Positions 29,272 to 40,335 are shown, counted from the first letter of the stretch. The stretch is 64,000 bases of DNA from Imhoffiella purpurea (GCF_000585215.1 NZ_AONC01000009.1:62001-126000), one strand, 5' to 3'. Numbers and translations: made by a program. Notes: generated from the letters alone by a model not told the origin.

Positions 29272-32200
29272 AGATCCTCGACCTCTATCTGCAGGCCTAC
29301 GGCCCCTTTTCCGGGGCTCATCTGGATCTGAGCGGCGGGACTCAGGGGCTGCACCTCGTCTTCGGACCCAACGAGGCCGGCAAGAGCTCGGCCATGCGGG
29401 CGCTTCGGGCGCTGCTCTACGGCGTACCCGAGCATACCCCGGACGATTTTCGCCATGGCCGTCAGGATCTGCGGGTCGGGGCCAGGCTGCGCGCGAGCGG
29501 CGGCGACGAGCTGGTCTGCTATCGCCGCAAAGGCCGCAAGAATACGCTGCTCGGCCCCGACGGCAAGGCCATCCCGGATGCCTCTCTGGCCCCCTTGCTC
29601 GGCGGCATCGACGAGCGTCTGTTCGAGCGGCTCTTCGGCATCGACCACGACTCCCTGGTCTCGGGCGGCGACGCCCTGCTCGCCGAGCGCGGCCGCGAGG
29701 CGGAGGCGCTCTTCGCCAGCGGTCTCGGGTCGACCGACGTCCAGTCGGTGCTCAGGCAGCTGGATCAGGAGGCCGAGGCCCTCTTCCGCCCGCGGGCGCG
29801 CAACTCGAGCATCAACGGGCGTCTCTCCAAGCTCGCCGAGATCGAGAAGGCGCAGCGCGAGGCGACGCTCTCGGCCGGCCAATGGGAGCAGGCACGCAAG
29901 TCGTTCGAGACGGCCCGGTCCAGTCTGGAGCAGACCGATCAGGCCTTGCGCCAGGCATCGCGCGAGCGCAGCCGGCTCGAGCGCATCCGCCGCACCCTGC
30001 CCAATCTGGCCCGGCGCGATCGGCTCGCGGACCAGCTCGCGGCCCTGGGCGAGCTGCCCAGTCTGGCGGACGACTTCGCCAAGAAGCGCGAAGGGGCCAG
30101 CGCCGAACTCAGGCTCGCCCAGGCCGCGCGCACGGCCGCCGAGACCAGGGCGGCCGAACTGCGGGCGACGCTCCAGACCCTGCCCGTGCGCTTCGCGCTG
30201 CTCGACGAGGCCGATCTCATCGAGGCACTGCGCGAGCGCCTGGGCAGCCACCGCAAGGCATCGGCCGACCGCCCGGGTCTGGTCGCCCAGCGTCAGGCGC
30301 TGATCGCTCAGGCCGAGTCGCTCCTCGCCCGGGACCGGTCCGGCGAGTCGCTGGACCAGGCGCGGGCGCTGCGCCCGGTACTCGGCCGGCAGCGGCGGGT
30401 GACCGAGCTGGCCGGCGAGCGTGCCGCTTGCACCAGCCGGCACCAGGAGGCCGCGCGCCAGCTCGCCCGGCTGGACCGGGAGCTACCGGACCGGCGCGGG
30501 CTTCTGAGCGAGCTGGGTCAGGCCGAACCCCTGGCCGAACTCGAGCGCGCCCTCGATGCGGCGCGCCGCGCCGGCGATCTGGAGGGGACGATGGCCGAAC
30601 TGAACCGGCGTCTCCGGACCCAGACCGCAGACCTGGAGCGCGATCTGGCCGGGCTCGGCCTCTGGTCCGGCGAGCTCGACGTCTTTCGTCGGCTCCCGCT
30701 GCCGGCCGAGGAGACGGTGGCGCGTTTCGCCCGCGACCTGCAGTCGCTGGCCGACGAGGAGCGGCGCGGCGAGCAGGAACGGGACGAGGCATTGGCCGAG
30801 CAGGCCCGGGCCGGCGAGTCGCTGCGCGCCCTGGAGCTTGCCGGCTCGGTGCCGAGCGAATCGGAGCTCGACCAGGCCCGCGACCACCGCGATCGAGGCT
30901 GGCGGATCATCAGGCGCCAATGGCTGGAGGGTGTGGATGTCGCCGACGAGGTCCATGCCTACGCCGGGACACAGACCCTGCAGGATGCCTTCGAGGGCGC
31001 GCTCGGCTCGGCCGACGAGGTATCGGACCGGCTCAGGCGCGAGTCGCAGCGGGTCCATGCCCGGGCGGCCGACCAATCCAGACTGGAGTCCAGCGCCCGG
31101 CGGCTCGAGGCCGCCGATACGGTCCTGGTGTCGGCTGTCGAACGGCGTCGGCACCTGCTGGCCGACTGGTCGGCCCTCTGGTCGCTTTGCGGACTGGAGC
31201 CGCTCCCGCCGCACGAGATGGCATCCTGGCTCGGCAAGGCGCTGCGTCTGCGCGAACGGATCGACGCGCTCGGCGCGCTGCGCCAGGAACGGGCCGGACT
31301 GTTCGAGGGCGCCGTCTCGCTGCAGGAGTCGCTGCGATCGGCGCTATGCGAGTTCGGAGATGCCCCGGCGGCCGATGCGACCGGTTTGGCCCGAATGGTC
31401 TCGCTGGCCGAGGCGCGTCTGGCCGACCTGGCAGACCGCGCGCAGCAACGCCAGAGGCTTGTCGAGGAGATCGCCGAACTGGAGCGGCACCGTGCGGATC
31501 AGGCGACCGAGCTGCAGGATCTCGAGGCCGAGGTCGCGCGGCTGACGGCCGACTGGACGCAGCTGATGGCCGAACTCGGACTGCCGGCCGAGACCGGCCC
31601 CGGCGAGGCGGCGGACGGCCTCAAGTCGCTGGCGCAAGTCCTCGAGCTGATCGATCAGGCCGATCAGCTCGGCGGGCGCATCTCGGGCATCGATGCCGAT
31701 GCCGAGGCCTTTGCCGCGGAGACGCGGGCATTGGTGGACCGTCTCGCGCCCGAGCAGTCCGGCATCCCCTTCGACCAGGGACTGATCCAGCTCGGCGCCA
31801 GCCTGACCCGACAGCGCGACGACCACGCGCGGCGAGAAGAGATCCGGTCCCAGCTCGAGGGAGCCGAACATGAGGCGCGCACCCAGGCTACCAGGCTGAA
31901 GGCGGCCGAGTCGGTCTTGGCCGATCTTTGTCGTCAGGCCGGCTGCGCGGCCCCGGAGGCCCTGCCGGCGCTCGAGGAGCGTGTCCGCGAGCGCGGTCTG
32001 CGCTTGCGGGAGCTGGACGCGGTCGAGGCGGAGCTGCTCGAGGCCGGTGACGGTCTGGACATCGAGGCGCTCCGGGCCGAGGCGGCTTCGATCGATCGGG
32101 ACGAGGTGACGGCCGCGCTCGCCGGACTGGAGTCGCGTATCGAGTCCGAGCTGCGACCGCGGCATACGGAATCGGTGGAGCGCAAGCTGGTGGCCGAGCG

Positions 32201-32774
32201 CGAGCTTGCCGCCATGGCCGGCGAGGACCGCGCCGCCGTCCTGGCCGACGAGGCCCAGGGATTGCGGTCCGAGATCCGTTCGGCCGCCGAGCGCTACGTT
32301 CGGGTCAGGCTCGCCGCCCGCATCCTGCGCGATGAGATCGAGCGCTTCCGGCGCGAGCACCGCGACCCCATCCTGGCCCGCGCCAGCCATTATTTCGCCC
32401 GGCTCACCTGCGGCGGATTCGCCGCCGTCGAAACCCACTTCGACGCCTCCGACGAACCGGTGCTGGTCGGACTGCGTGCCGAGGGCGAGCGGGTCGGGGT
32501 GGGGGGCATGAGCACCGGCACCCGCGACCAGCTCTACCTGGCCCTGCGGCTCGCGAGCCTGGAGCACCATCTGGAGCAGGTCGAACCCTTGCCCTTCATC
32601 GTCGACGACATCCTCATCCAATTCGACGACGCCCGCGCCAGGGCGACGCTCGCCGCCTTGGCCGAGTTCTCCGCCAAGACGCAGGTGATCCTCTTCACCC
32701 ATCACCAGCGGGTGCTCGAACAGGCGGCCGAGTTGGACCCCCGTCAGGACCGGATCCTGGTCCACAGCCTCTAG
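29268..32774 (+). CDS. YhaN/SbcC-like AAA ATPase with long coiled coil
   Basis: 1168 residues. N-terminal Walker A 'GPNEAGKSS' (about residues 36-44), then roughly 900 residues rich in Arg, Glu, Leu and Ala forming coiled coils, and at the C-terminus the ABC signature-like 'STGTRDQLYLALRLAS' and Walker B 'PFIVDDILIQFDD'. This is the Rad50/SbcC plan in its YhaN form. Coupled to the upstream SbcD-like nuclease by a 4-bp overlap. A 30-bp palindromic terminator follows about 115 bases later. Membrane attachment reported for some YhaN-type proteins is not evident here. Confidence 0.9.
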   Translation: MKILDLYLQAYGPFSGAHLDLSGGTQGLHLVFGPNEAGKSSAMRALRALLYGVPEHTPDDFRHGRQDLRVGARLRASGGDELVCYRRKGRKNTLLGPDGKAIPDASLAPLLGGIDERLFERLFGIDHDSLVSGGDALLAERGREAEALFASGLGSTDVQSVLRQLDQEAEALFRPRARNSSINGRLSKLAEIEKAQREATLSAGQWEQARKSFETARSSLEQTDQALRQASRERSRLERIRRTLPNLARRDRLADQLAALGELPSLADDFAKKREGASAELRLAQAARTAAETRAAELRATLQTLPVRFALLDEADLIEALRERLGSHRKASADRPGLVAQRQALIAQAESLLARDRSGESLDQARALRPVLGRQRRVTELAGERAACTSRHQEAARQLARLDRELPDRRGLLSELGQAEPLAELERALDAARRAGDLEGTMAELNRRLRTQTADLERDLAGLGLWSGELDVFRRLPLPAEETVARFARDLQSLADEERRGEQERDEALAEQARAGESLRALELAGSVPSESELDQARDHRDRGWRIIRRQWLEGVDVADEVHAYAGTQTLQDAFEGALGSADEVSDRLRRESQRVHARAADQSRLESSARRLEAADTVLVSAVERRRHLLADWSALWSLCGLEPLPPHEMASWLGKALRLRERIDALGALRQERAGLFEGAVSLQESLRSALCEFGDAPAADATGLARMVSLAEARLADLADRAQQRQRLVEEIAELERHRADQATELQDLEAEVARLTADWTQLMAELGLPAETGPGEAADGLKSLAQVLELIDQADQLGGRISGIDADAEAFAAETRALVDRLAPEQSGIPFDQGLIQLGASLTRQRDDHARREEIRSQLEGAEHEARTQATRLKAAESVLADLCRQAGCAAPEALPALEERVRERGLRLRELDAVEAELLEAGDGLDIEALRAEAASIDRDEVTAALAGLESRIESELRPRHTESVERKLVAERELAAMAGEDRAAVLADEAQGLRSEIRSAAERYVRVRLAARILRDEIERFRREHRDPILARASHYFARLTCGGFAAVETHFDASDEPVLVGLRAEGERVGVGGMSTGTRDQLYLALRLASLEHHLEQVEPLPFIVDDILIQFDDARARATLAALAEFSAKTQVILFTHHQRVLEQAAELDPRQDRILVHSL

Positions 32775-32890
32775 CCGAAACCTTCTTGCGATGTCCGAGG
32801 AGCCGCTGACATGCCTTTCGCAAGGCATCCGACCCGATGGTCGTCGACTCCGGTTCGTCCTGAGCGGGCCGTCGTCGATCGGGTCCACGA

Positions 32891-32920
32891 AAAAGGCCCC
32901 CGCGATCGCGGGGGCCTTTT
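32891..32920. terminator. Bidirectional intrinsic terminator (convergent yhaN-like / ftsH)
   Basis: AAAAGGCCCCCGCGATCGCG and its complement make a perfect 30-bp palindrome with A runs on the left and T runs on the right, so it can end transcripts from both sides. Confidence 0.9.
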
Positions 32921-32954
32921 CTTTGGGGGCTAGCGGTGGTGCTTGGAGGTGGTG

Positions 32955-34871
<1,917 letters not shown>

Positions 34872-35032
34872 TCTTAGGGCTATCCTCGTTGACCTGATGC
34901 GCTATATCGTGGCATGCGACGATGATGCCGCGACCTCTAGGCGATACATCAGGGCGGGGTCTAGAAATCCAACAGTGCCCAAAACGCGCGGTTTCGGGGC
35001 GATCGGGGCCTAATCGTTGTCTCGGCAAATGA

Positions 35033-35869
35033 TTGTCGGTTGATCGGAGCTTATCAGGTTTGAGAAAGGATTGGACTCTTGCTGGGGCGGCCTTGTTCCT
35101 CGTCTCATGGATTCTCATGGCGATTTGTGCTCCGCTGCTCGATTTGAGCCCGGATCGCGTCGATCTCACGGCCATTCTGGCGCCTCCGGGCGAGCTCACC
35201 CTGCTGGGAAACGACGATCTTGGGCGGCCGGTGCTGGATCGGCTGCTGGCCGGGGCGCGGACCTCGCTGCTGGTCGGCTTCGGCGTGGTTGCGGTCAGCG
35301 CTTCGCTCGGAACCTTGATCGGCGCGCTGTCGGGATTCGTCGGCGGGTGGCTGGATCTGCTGATCGTGCGGGTTCTCGATCTCTTCATGGCCTTCCCGGG
35401 CATCCTGCTCGCGATCGCCCTGGCCGGGGTCATGGGGCCGGGTATCGAGAACGTGATCGTCGCCCTGACGGTCGTCGGCTGGGTCGGCTATGCGCGTCTG
35501 GCTCGGGCCCAGGTGCTGACCCTGGTGCATCGCGACCATGTGGCGGCGGCGCGGGCGCTGGGATGCTCGGGCGGGGCCATCCTGCTGCGCCATCTGATTC
35601 CCTTGACGATCGCCCCCTTGATGGTCGAGGCGACCTTCGCCGTCTCCGGCGTAGTGGTCGCCGAGGCCAGTCTGTCCTTTCTCGGTCTCGGCGTGCAGCC
35701 TCCGGATGCCTCCTGGGGCAACATGGTGCGCGACGGCGTGTCCTATCTGCTGGTCGCGCCGCATCTGGTGGTCGCGCCCGGTCTGGCGATCCTGTGCGTC
35801 GTGCTCTCGGTGAATCTTCTGGGGGACGCCCTGCGCGATCGGTTGGACGTGCGCTCTCGGCGTTCCTGA
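35033..35869 (+). CDS. Orphan ABC transporter permease of the OppC/DppC/NikC type
   Basis: 278 residues with about six membrane helices. It has the N-terminal 'LLGNDDLGRPVLDRLLAGARTSL' signature of the peptide/nickel permease C subunit and the EAA loop 'AARALGCSGGAILLRHLIPL'. No solute-binding protein, B-type permease or ATPase is encoded nearby, so its partners must be elsewhere or it has another job. Translation probably starts at a TTG (35033, or 35060 after GGAG); start uncertain. A substrate such as di- or murein peptides would suit the nagZ neighbour but is speculative. Confidence 0.82.
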   Translation: MSVDRSLSGLRKDWTLAGAALFLVSWILMAICAPLLDLSPDRVDLTAILAPPGELTLLGNDDLGRPVLDRLLAGARTSLLVGFGVVAVSASLGTLIGALSGFVGGWLDLLIVRVLDLFMAFPGILLAIALAGVMGPGIENVIVALTVVGWVGYARLARAQVLTLVHRDHVAAARALGCSGGAILLRHLIPLTIAPLMVEATFAVSGVVVAEASLSFLGLGVQPPDASWGNMVRDGVSYLLVAPHLVVAPGLAILCVVLSVNLLGDALRDRLDVRSRRS

Positions 35870-36021
35870 TTCGGTTCGCGCCTCCTGGGCTCGCGACAGC
35901 TCTGACCCTGTGTTACAACTGGCGCCATATGATTCCTGTCCGCCTCGCTCAATGACCAGGGTTCCGACGATGCCGCCGTTCTCGCGCCCCGTTCTTCACC
36001 TCTTCGCTCGGATCCGCTGAG

Positions 36022-37098
36022 GTGTCGCTCGGTCCCATCATGGTCGATCTCGCCGGAACGGAGTTGACGGCGGAGGATCGGGATCTGCTGCTCCATCCCG
36101 CGGTCGGCGGGGTGATCCTCTTCTCGCGCAACTACGATTCGCCCGCTCAAATCTCCCGCCTCACCTCGGACATCCATGCCCTGAGGGAACCGCGCCTCCT
36201 GGTCGGCGTCGATCAGGAGGGCGGCCGTGTGCAGAGGTTTCGGGAGGGTTTCACCCGATTGCCACCCGCGGGGCGGTTCGGCCGGCTCCATGCCTCCGAT
36301 CCCGCCAAGGCACGCCGGGCCTGCGAGTCGGTCGGCTGGCTGATGGCGGCCGAGCTGCGGTCGGTCGGCGTGGATTTCAGCTTCGCCCCCGTGCTGGATC
36401 TGGATCGGGAAATCAGCCGTGTGATCGGCGACAGGGGGTTCGGCCGCGAAGTCCAGCAGGTCTGCGAGCTGGCGGCGGCCTGGGTCGAGGGTGCGCGTGG
36501 AGCGGGCATGGCCGCGGTCGGCAAGCATTTTCCCGGGCATGGGGGCGTCGGCGGCGATTCGCACCTGGAGCTGCCGACGGACGAGCGGGCATTCGCCGAT
36601 CTCGAGATGGAGGATCTGGTGCCCTTCCGGCGTCTGATCGACCGCGGCCTGGAGGCGATCATGCCGGCCCATGTCGTCTATCCGCGGATCGCGCCCGAGC
36701 CGGCCGGTTTTTCGCCGCGCTGGTTGAGGGATATCCTGCGCGGCCGTCTCGGCTTCGAGGGGGTCATCTTCAGCGACGATCTCAACATGGCGGCGGCCGG
36801 GGCGGGTGGCGATTATCCGGAGCGCGCGCGGGCCGCGGCCGAGGCGGGTTGCGATATGCTGCTCATCTGCAACAATCGCCCGGCCGCGCTCGAGATCGTC
36901 GATGCCTTCGGCGAACGTCGCGAACCGGCCTCGCATCTGCGCCTGCTGCGCATGCATGGTCGTGGCCGGGTGGATTTCTCGCAGCTGCACGAGTGCCCCG
37001 AGTGGCAGCGCGCGCTGCGCTACGTGGCCGAGCTGGAGGAGCTCGAGACGCTCTCGCTCGGTCTGAACGACCCTACAGATCCGGAGAACGCGGGATGA
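36022..37098 (+). CDS. nagZ: Beta-N-acetylhexosaminidase NagZ
   Basis: 358 residues, glycoside hydrolase family 3, cytoplasmic. The GTG start gives 'MSLGPIMVDLAGTELTAED', matching E. coli NagZ. Motifs: 'VDQEGGRVQRFREGFTRLP', the catalytic His loop 'GKHFPGHGGVGGDSH' and the nucleophile region 'IFSDDLNM'. It removes GlcNAc from 1,6-anhydromuropeptides in peptidoglycan recycling. It overlaps hpt by ATGA. A weak promoter (CTGACC...CATATG) lies near 35905-35935. Confidence 0.95.
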   Translation: MSLGPIMVDLAGTELTAEDRDLLLHPAVGGVILFSRNYDSPAQISRLTSDIHALREPRLLVGVDQEGGRVQRFREGFTRLPPAGRFGRLHASDPAKARRACESVGWLMAAELRSVGVDFSFAPVLDLDREISRVIGDRGFGREVQQVCELAAAWVEGARGAGMAAVGKHFPGHGGVGGDSHLELPTDERAFADLEMEDLVPFRRLIDRGLEAIMPAHVVYPRIAPEPAGFSPRWLRDILRGRLGFEGVIFSDDLNMAAAGAGGDYPERARAAAEAGCDMLLICNNRPAALEIVDAFGERREPASHLRLLRMHGRGRVDFSQLHECPEWQRALRYVAELEELETLSLGLNDPTDPENAG

Positions 37099-37646
37099 AG
37101 CTCGATTCGCAAGACTATGCCGCCATCGCCGGCCGCGCCGAATGTCTGGTGACGGCCGACGAGATGGAGGCGGCCCTCGATCGCATGGCGGCGGAGATCA
37201 CGGAGCGGTTGGCGGGGAAGGATCCGCTGGTGTTGTGCGTCATGACCGGGGCCGTCATCGTGGCCGGTCTCCTGCTGCCTCGGCTCAATTTCCAGCTCCG
37301 ACTCGACTACATCCATGCCAGCCGTTATCAGGGTACGACCAGCGGGGGCGAGATGGCCTGGCGCTACCGTCCGTCGGATGCGATTCGCGGCGAGCACGTG
37401 CTGGTGCTGGACGACATCCTCGACGAGGGGATCACCGTCGACCAGGTCGTGCGCGCCTGCCGCGAGGACGGCGCGGCCAGCGTCCATTCGGCCGTCCTGG
37501 TCGAGAAGATCCGTCCGCACCAGTGCGAGGTCGATGTGGTCGGCGTCAAGGTTCCGGACCGTTATCTCTACGGCTATGGGCTCGATTACAAGAATTATTT
37601 CCGCAATGCCCCGGGGATCTATGCGGTTGCCGATCAGGATATGTAG
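37095..37646 (+). CDS. hpt: Hypoxanthine-guanine phosphoribosyltransferase
   Basis: 183 residues of the type I phosphoribosyltransferase fold with the PRPP loop 'HVLVLDDILDEGITV' and 'LCVMTGAVIVAGLLLPRL' upstream. It salvages hypoxanthine and guanine with PRPP. It is translationally coupled to nagZ through a 4-bp overlap. The later methylthioinosine phosphorylase (38424) releases hypoxanthine, the substrate of this enzyme, which gives the cluster a logic. Confidence 0.93.
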   Translation: MKLDSQDYAAIAGRAECLVTADEMEAALDRMAAEITERLAGKDPLVLCVMTGAVIVAGLLLPRLNFQLRLDYIHASRYQGTTSGGEMAWRYRPSDAIRGEHVLVLDDILDEGITVDQVVRACREDGAASVHSAVLVEKIRPHQCEVDVVGVKVPDRYLYGYGLDYKNYFRNAPGIYAVADQDM

Positions 37647-37698
37647 TCTCCGGGCGCGTCCGCTCTATTTGTCAAAATATCAATATAATTAAAGGCTT

Positions 37699-37742
37699 TT
37701 TGACTATTTTGCGTCTTTGGTATACATCCTCCGGGGAGGATG
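37699..37742 (+). promoter_or_regulatory. Candidate sigma-70 promoter with operator palindrome before the hemerythrin gene
   Basis: TTTGAC (37699-37704), 16 bases and TATACA (37721-37726) lie in a locally AT-rich patch. Overlapping and following the -10 box is an inverted repeat CATCCTCC-GG-GGAGGATG (37725-37742), well placed as a repressor site at the transcription start. A second small hairpin CGGCTC/GAGCCG follows (37743-37762). Confidence 0.5.
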
Positions 37743-37847
37743 CGGCTCCCATCGCAGAGCCGCCCCAGCGTCGGCCGCGTCGCCCCGTCTCCATGGCGTG
37801 GGCGCTATAGCGGCCTTTTCATATTGCCGCCATAACCCGGAGCGAGA

Positions 37848-38306
37848 ATGTCCACGACGACCCTGGAGACTTACCGCAATACGCATGCCGAGCTGCGTCA
37901 GATGATCGAAGATCTCAATGCGATCATGACGCCGGAGATGCTGAAGATACGACCCAATGCCAAGACGGCCTACGAGCTGCTTTGCGATCTGGGGATGAAG
38001 GTGCGGGCGCACCTCTCCGACGAGGACCGCTCGCTCTATCCGACCCTGCTGATTCACGAGGATCCCAGGGTCAAGTCGATCGCCTGGGGATTCATCAGTG
38101 GCGAGAAGCCGCTGCGCAAGCTGTTCGACGACTATCACAAGCGCTGGCTGAAGAATTGCGACTTCAATTTCTCCGATGAATTCATGGCCGAGACGCGCGA
38201 GGTCTTCGAGATGGTCGCCAGTCGTATCGACCGCGAGGAGCAGGTGCTGCTTCCGAAGCTGGTCGAGATCGGTGTGTTTCAGGAGGCCGCTCGACCCGGC
38301 TCGTAA
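37848..38306 (+). CDS. Hemerythrin-like (HHE domain) protein
   Basis: 152 residues forming a four-helix hemerythrin-type domain. Probable diiron ligands: H13 (NTHAEL), H55 and E59 (HLSDED), H97 (DYHKRW) and E130/E131 (DREEQVLLP). Such bacterial proteins bind oxygen or nitric oxide or serve in iron or stress responses; function here is unassigned. It has its own AT-rich promoter with an operator-like palindrome, suggesting regulated expression in response to a specific signal. Confidence 0.85.
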   Translation: MSTTTLETYRNTHAELRQMIEDLNAIMTPEMLKIRPNAKTAYELLCDLGMKVRAHLSDEDRSLYPTLLIHEDPRVKSIAWGFISGEKPLRKLFDDYHKRWLKNCDFNFSDEFMAETREVFEMVASRIDREEQVLLPKLVEIGVFQEAARPGS

Positions 38307-38423
38307 AGCGACTAAGGTTCGATTTTCCAAGCCGATTGTCGGCCGGCGCCGATCGTGGCGCGGGTTTGGCAACCCGTGCGCTCTCCGGTAGACTTGCGTG
38401 TCTTTATCGGTCGTGGTGGGCGC

Positions 38424-39164
38424 ATGTCTCTTCTCGCTATCATCGGGGGCTCGGGTTTTTCCGGGCTGTCATCTCTCGCGGTTACGGAGTCTCGGTCGGT
38501 GGATACGCCGTACGGCGAGACCTCCGCCCCGGTGGCCCGTGGTCGCTTGGGGGATTCCGAGGTCCTGTTTCTGCCCCGGCATGGGGCGTCCCACCATCTT
38601 CCGCCTCACCGCATCAATTATCGCGCCAATCTCTGGGCGCTTAAACACTGTGGTGCCGAGCGCGTGGTCGCCTTGGCCGCGGTCGGCGGGATCACGGAAC
38701 GCTTCGGTCCCGCCGTGCTGTCGGTGCCGGATCAGATCGTCGACTATACCTACGGTCGCGAACATACCCTGTACGACGGGACCGCTGGCGGCGTGGAGCA
38801 TATCGATGTCACCGAGCCCTACTGCGGGGCGCTGAGGCAGTCTCTGATTCGGGCGTGCGAGCAGGTTGGCTGCGAGGTCGTGGCGGGCGGGACCTATGGT
38901 GCGACCCAGGGGCCGCGGCTGGAGACGGCAGCAGAAATAAGACGATACGAACGCGATGGCTGCGACATGGTCGGCATGACCGGCATGCCTGAAGCGGCGC
39001 TTGCGCGGGAGCTGGGCTTGTGCTATGCGAGTTTCGCGTTCGTCGTCAACTGGGCCGCCGGTAAGAGCGGCACCGTCATTACCATGAAGGAGATCGAGGA
39101 CAACGTGACCCTGTGCTCCGAACGGATTCTGCAGATTCTGCTGGCGCTGGCGGCGTGTCGCTGA
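38424..39164 (+). CDS. S-methyl-5'-thioinosine phosphorylase (MTAP/PNP family)
   Basis: 246 residues. 'LLAIIGGSGFSGL', 'FLPRHGASHHLPPHRINYRAN', 'AAVGGITERFGP' and 'GTYGATQGPRLETAAEI' are MTAP-family phosphate and purine site motifs. In Pseudomonas aeruginosa the homologous gene lies next to nagZ (PA3005/PA3004) and encodes a methylthioinosine phosphorylase; the same linkage with nagZ and hpt here supports that specificity over methylthioadenosine. It would feed hypoxanthine to Hpt and methylthioribose-1-phosphate to methionine salvage. Substrate choice is inferred, not proven. Confidence 0.85.
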   Translation: MSLLAIIGGSGFSGLSSLAVTESRSVDTPYGETSAPVARGRLGDSEVLFLPRHGASHHLPPHRINYRANLWALKHCGAERVVALAAVGGITERFGPAVLSVPDQIVDYTYGREHTLYDGTAGGVEHIDVTEPYCGALRQSLIRACEQVGCEVVAGGTYGATQGPRLETAAEIRRYERDGCDMVGMTGMPEAALARELGLCYASFAFVVNWAAGKSGTVITMKEIEDNVTLCSERILQILLALAACR

Positions 39165-39265
39165 TCGGCCGGGCAGTTCAGGACTCGATGGGTCATCGGC
39201 GCGTTGAACGGTTCATTTCTATAAGCAGGTTCAATTTTCAAGCAAGCTCTTGAGGAGTATTCATC

Positions 39266-40009
39266 ATGGCTAATGCGGACAACGCGGCCCCTCGTTCGTC
39301 GCTGGGCTGGCTATCCAGGCTCGTGCTCTGGGGGGTGGTCATCGCCTTCGGCTATCTCTATCTAAGCTCGATCGACCGTGAGGCGGGTACGCCGACCACC
39401 GAGGCATTCATGGATTCGCTCGCGAAGCTGAGCCCGATCCCAATCAATGTCCTGCCCGACTCCTCGCATGACGCGACTGCGTCCGCTGCGGCGGCTGGAA
39501 CCTCGAAGTCCGCGGCCGACGAGCCCAAGGCTGCATCCGTGAGTTCGGCTGATCGGGAACCGGTTCGAGAGACCGAATCCTCGGTCTTCGCCGACTCCTT
39601 GATCCGTCAGCACCCAGCCGCCGCCCCGACCGCTCCGCAGCACGCGCCTCAGGCTGCCGTCCCCGCTCCGGTGGCTGCCGTGCCGCCATCCATGCCTCGT
39701 GCCGTCCCTGCGCCGTCTTCGGCCGCTGCGGCTCTTGAGCCCCAGGCTCCGGTTGCCGATCCCGCTCCCGCTGCGGCCGCTTCTCAGGCGTCCCCGCGCT
39801 CGATGCCTCCTGCGGCCCGCTATGACTGGGAGGCCATCGAGAAACAGCGTGCCGAGGTCATGGCTCAGTACGAGGCGATGCGCCGCGAGGCGGACGAGCG
39901 CATGCGTCAGCAGTGGGAGCAGATGCGGACCTATGCGCCGGCCGCTCCTTACGGCTATCCGGGCTACACGCCAGTCTATCCGCCTGGCGCATACGCTCCC
40001 GTGCGCTGA
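39266..40009 (+). CDS. Uncharacterised membrane-anchored Ala/Pro-rich protein
   Basis: 247 residues, preceded by GAGGAG. One membrane helix (about residues 17-33, 'LVLWGVVIAFGYLYL') near the N-terminus, then a long Ala/Pro/Ser-rich linker (about 70-185), a short charged helix 'EAIEKQRAEVMAQYEAMRREADERMRQQWEQ' region (about 190-222) and a Tyr/Pro-rich end 'YPGYTPVYPPGAYAP'. Not recognised; the layout suggests an envelope protein reaching into the periplasm. Composition is low-complexity, so any domain similarity should be treated with care. Confidence 0.7.
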   Translation: MANADNAAPRSSLGWLSRLVLWGVVIAFGYLYLSSIDREAGTPTTEAFMDSLAKLSPIPINVLPDSSHDATASAAAAGTSKSAADEPKAASVSSADREPVRETESSVFADSLIRQHPAAAPTAPQHAPQAAVPAPVAAVPPSMPRAVPAPSSAAAALEPQAPVADPAPAAAASQASPRSMPPAARYDWEAIEKQRAEVMAQYEAMRREADERMRQQWEQMRTYAPAAPYGYPGYTPVYPPGAYAPVR

Positions 40010-40137
40010 TTTTCCGTTTTCGGGCGGCGGGCTCGTGCTCGGGCCTGTCCGCCAGGAGCCCCGTCGGTGCTGCTCCGTGTCTGGCGCCAGGAGACGGTTC
40101 GCCGCCCCTGGCGCTGGATTCTCGTGTACTTGCGGTG

Positions 40138-40166
40138 TTGCAGTGAGAGGGGAGCTCGGATATACT
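40138..40166 (+). promoter_or_regulatory. Sigma-70 promoter of rimP-nusA-infB operon
   Basis: TTGCAG and TATACT are separated by exactly 17 bases, a near-consensus pair, with a start expected near 40173. Confidence 0.65.
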
Positions 40167-40221
40167 TTCAACGCTTAAAGAGGAGGCAGAGAAAGAGATA
40201 TCACGCTCGCCGTCCATGAGG

Positions 40222-40241
40222 CCCCGTCACGGGGTTTTTTT
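40222..40241 (+). terminator. First leader terminator upstream of rimP
   Basis: CCCCG-TCA-CGGGG followed by seven T. A transcript from the promoter above would end here after about 69 bases unless antitermination occurs. Confidence 0.75.
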
Positions 40242-40295
40242 GTCGCTCGCGAATCGCGGTCGCTGGGTCTGGGCCGCCGTGAGGCGCTTCAGAGG

Positions 40296-40320
40296 TTGGG
40301 CCGATGGCCCAATTTTTGTT
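40296..40320 (+). terminator. Second leader terminator upstream of rimP
   Basis: TTGGGCC-GAT-GGCCCAA followed by TTTTTGTTT, ending about 15 bases before the rimP start. Tandem with the first terminator; suits attenuation of the nusA operon. Confidence 0.75.
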
Positions 40321-40335
40321 TCTATGGGGCGGATC

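Larger units (their letters stand above)
40010..40335. promoter_or_regulatory. Leader region of the rimP-nusA-infB operon
   Basis: 326 bases with a strong candidate promoter (40138-40166) and two intrinsic terminators in series (40222-40241 and 40296-40317) before rimP. No tRNA (such as the metY found here in E. coli) is present. A purine-rich stretch (AAAGAGGAGGCAGAGAAAGAGA) lies between the start point and the first terminator. An open frame from 40216 runs in phase into rimP through both hairpins; it has no usable ribosome site and is not called. Confidence 0.65.

Noticed and set aside
40216-40335. In-frame N-terminal extension of RimP through the leader hairpins
   Set aside because: It would translate two terminator stems, has no ribosome site within reach, and RimP homologues start at about 40336.
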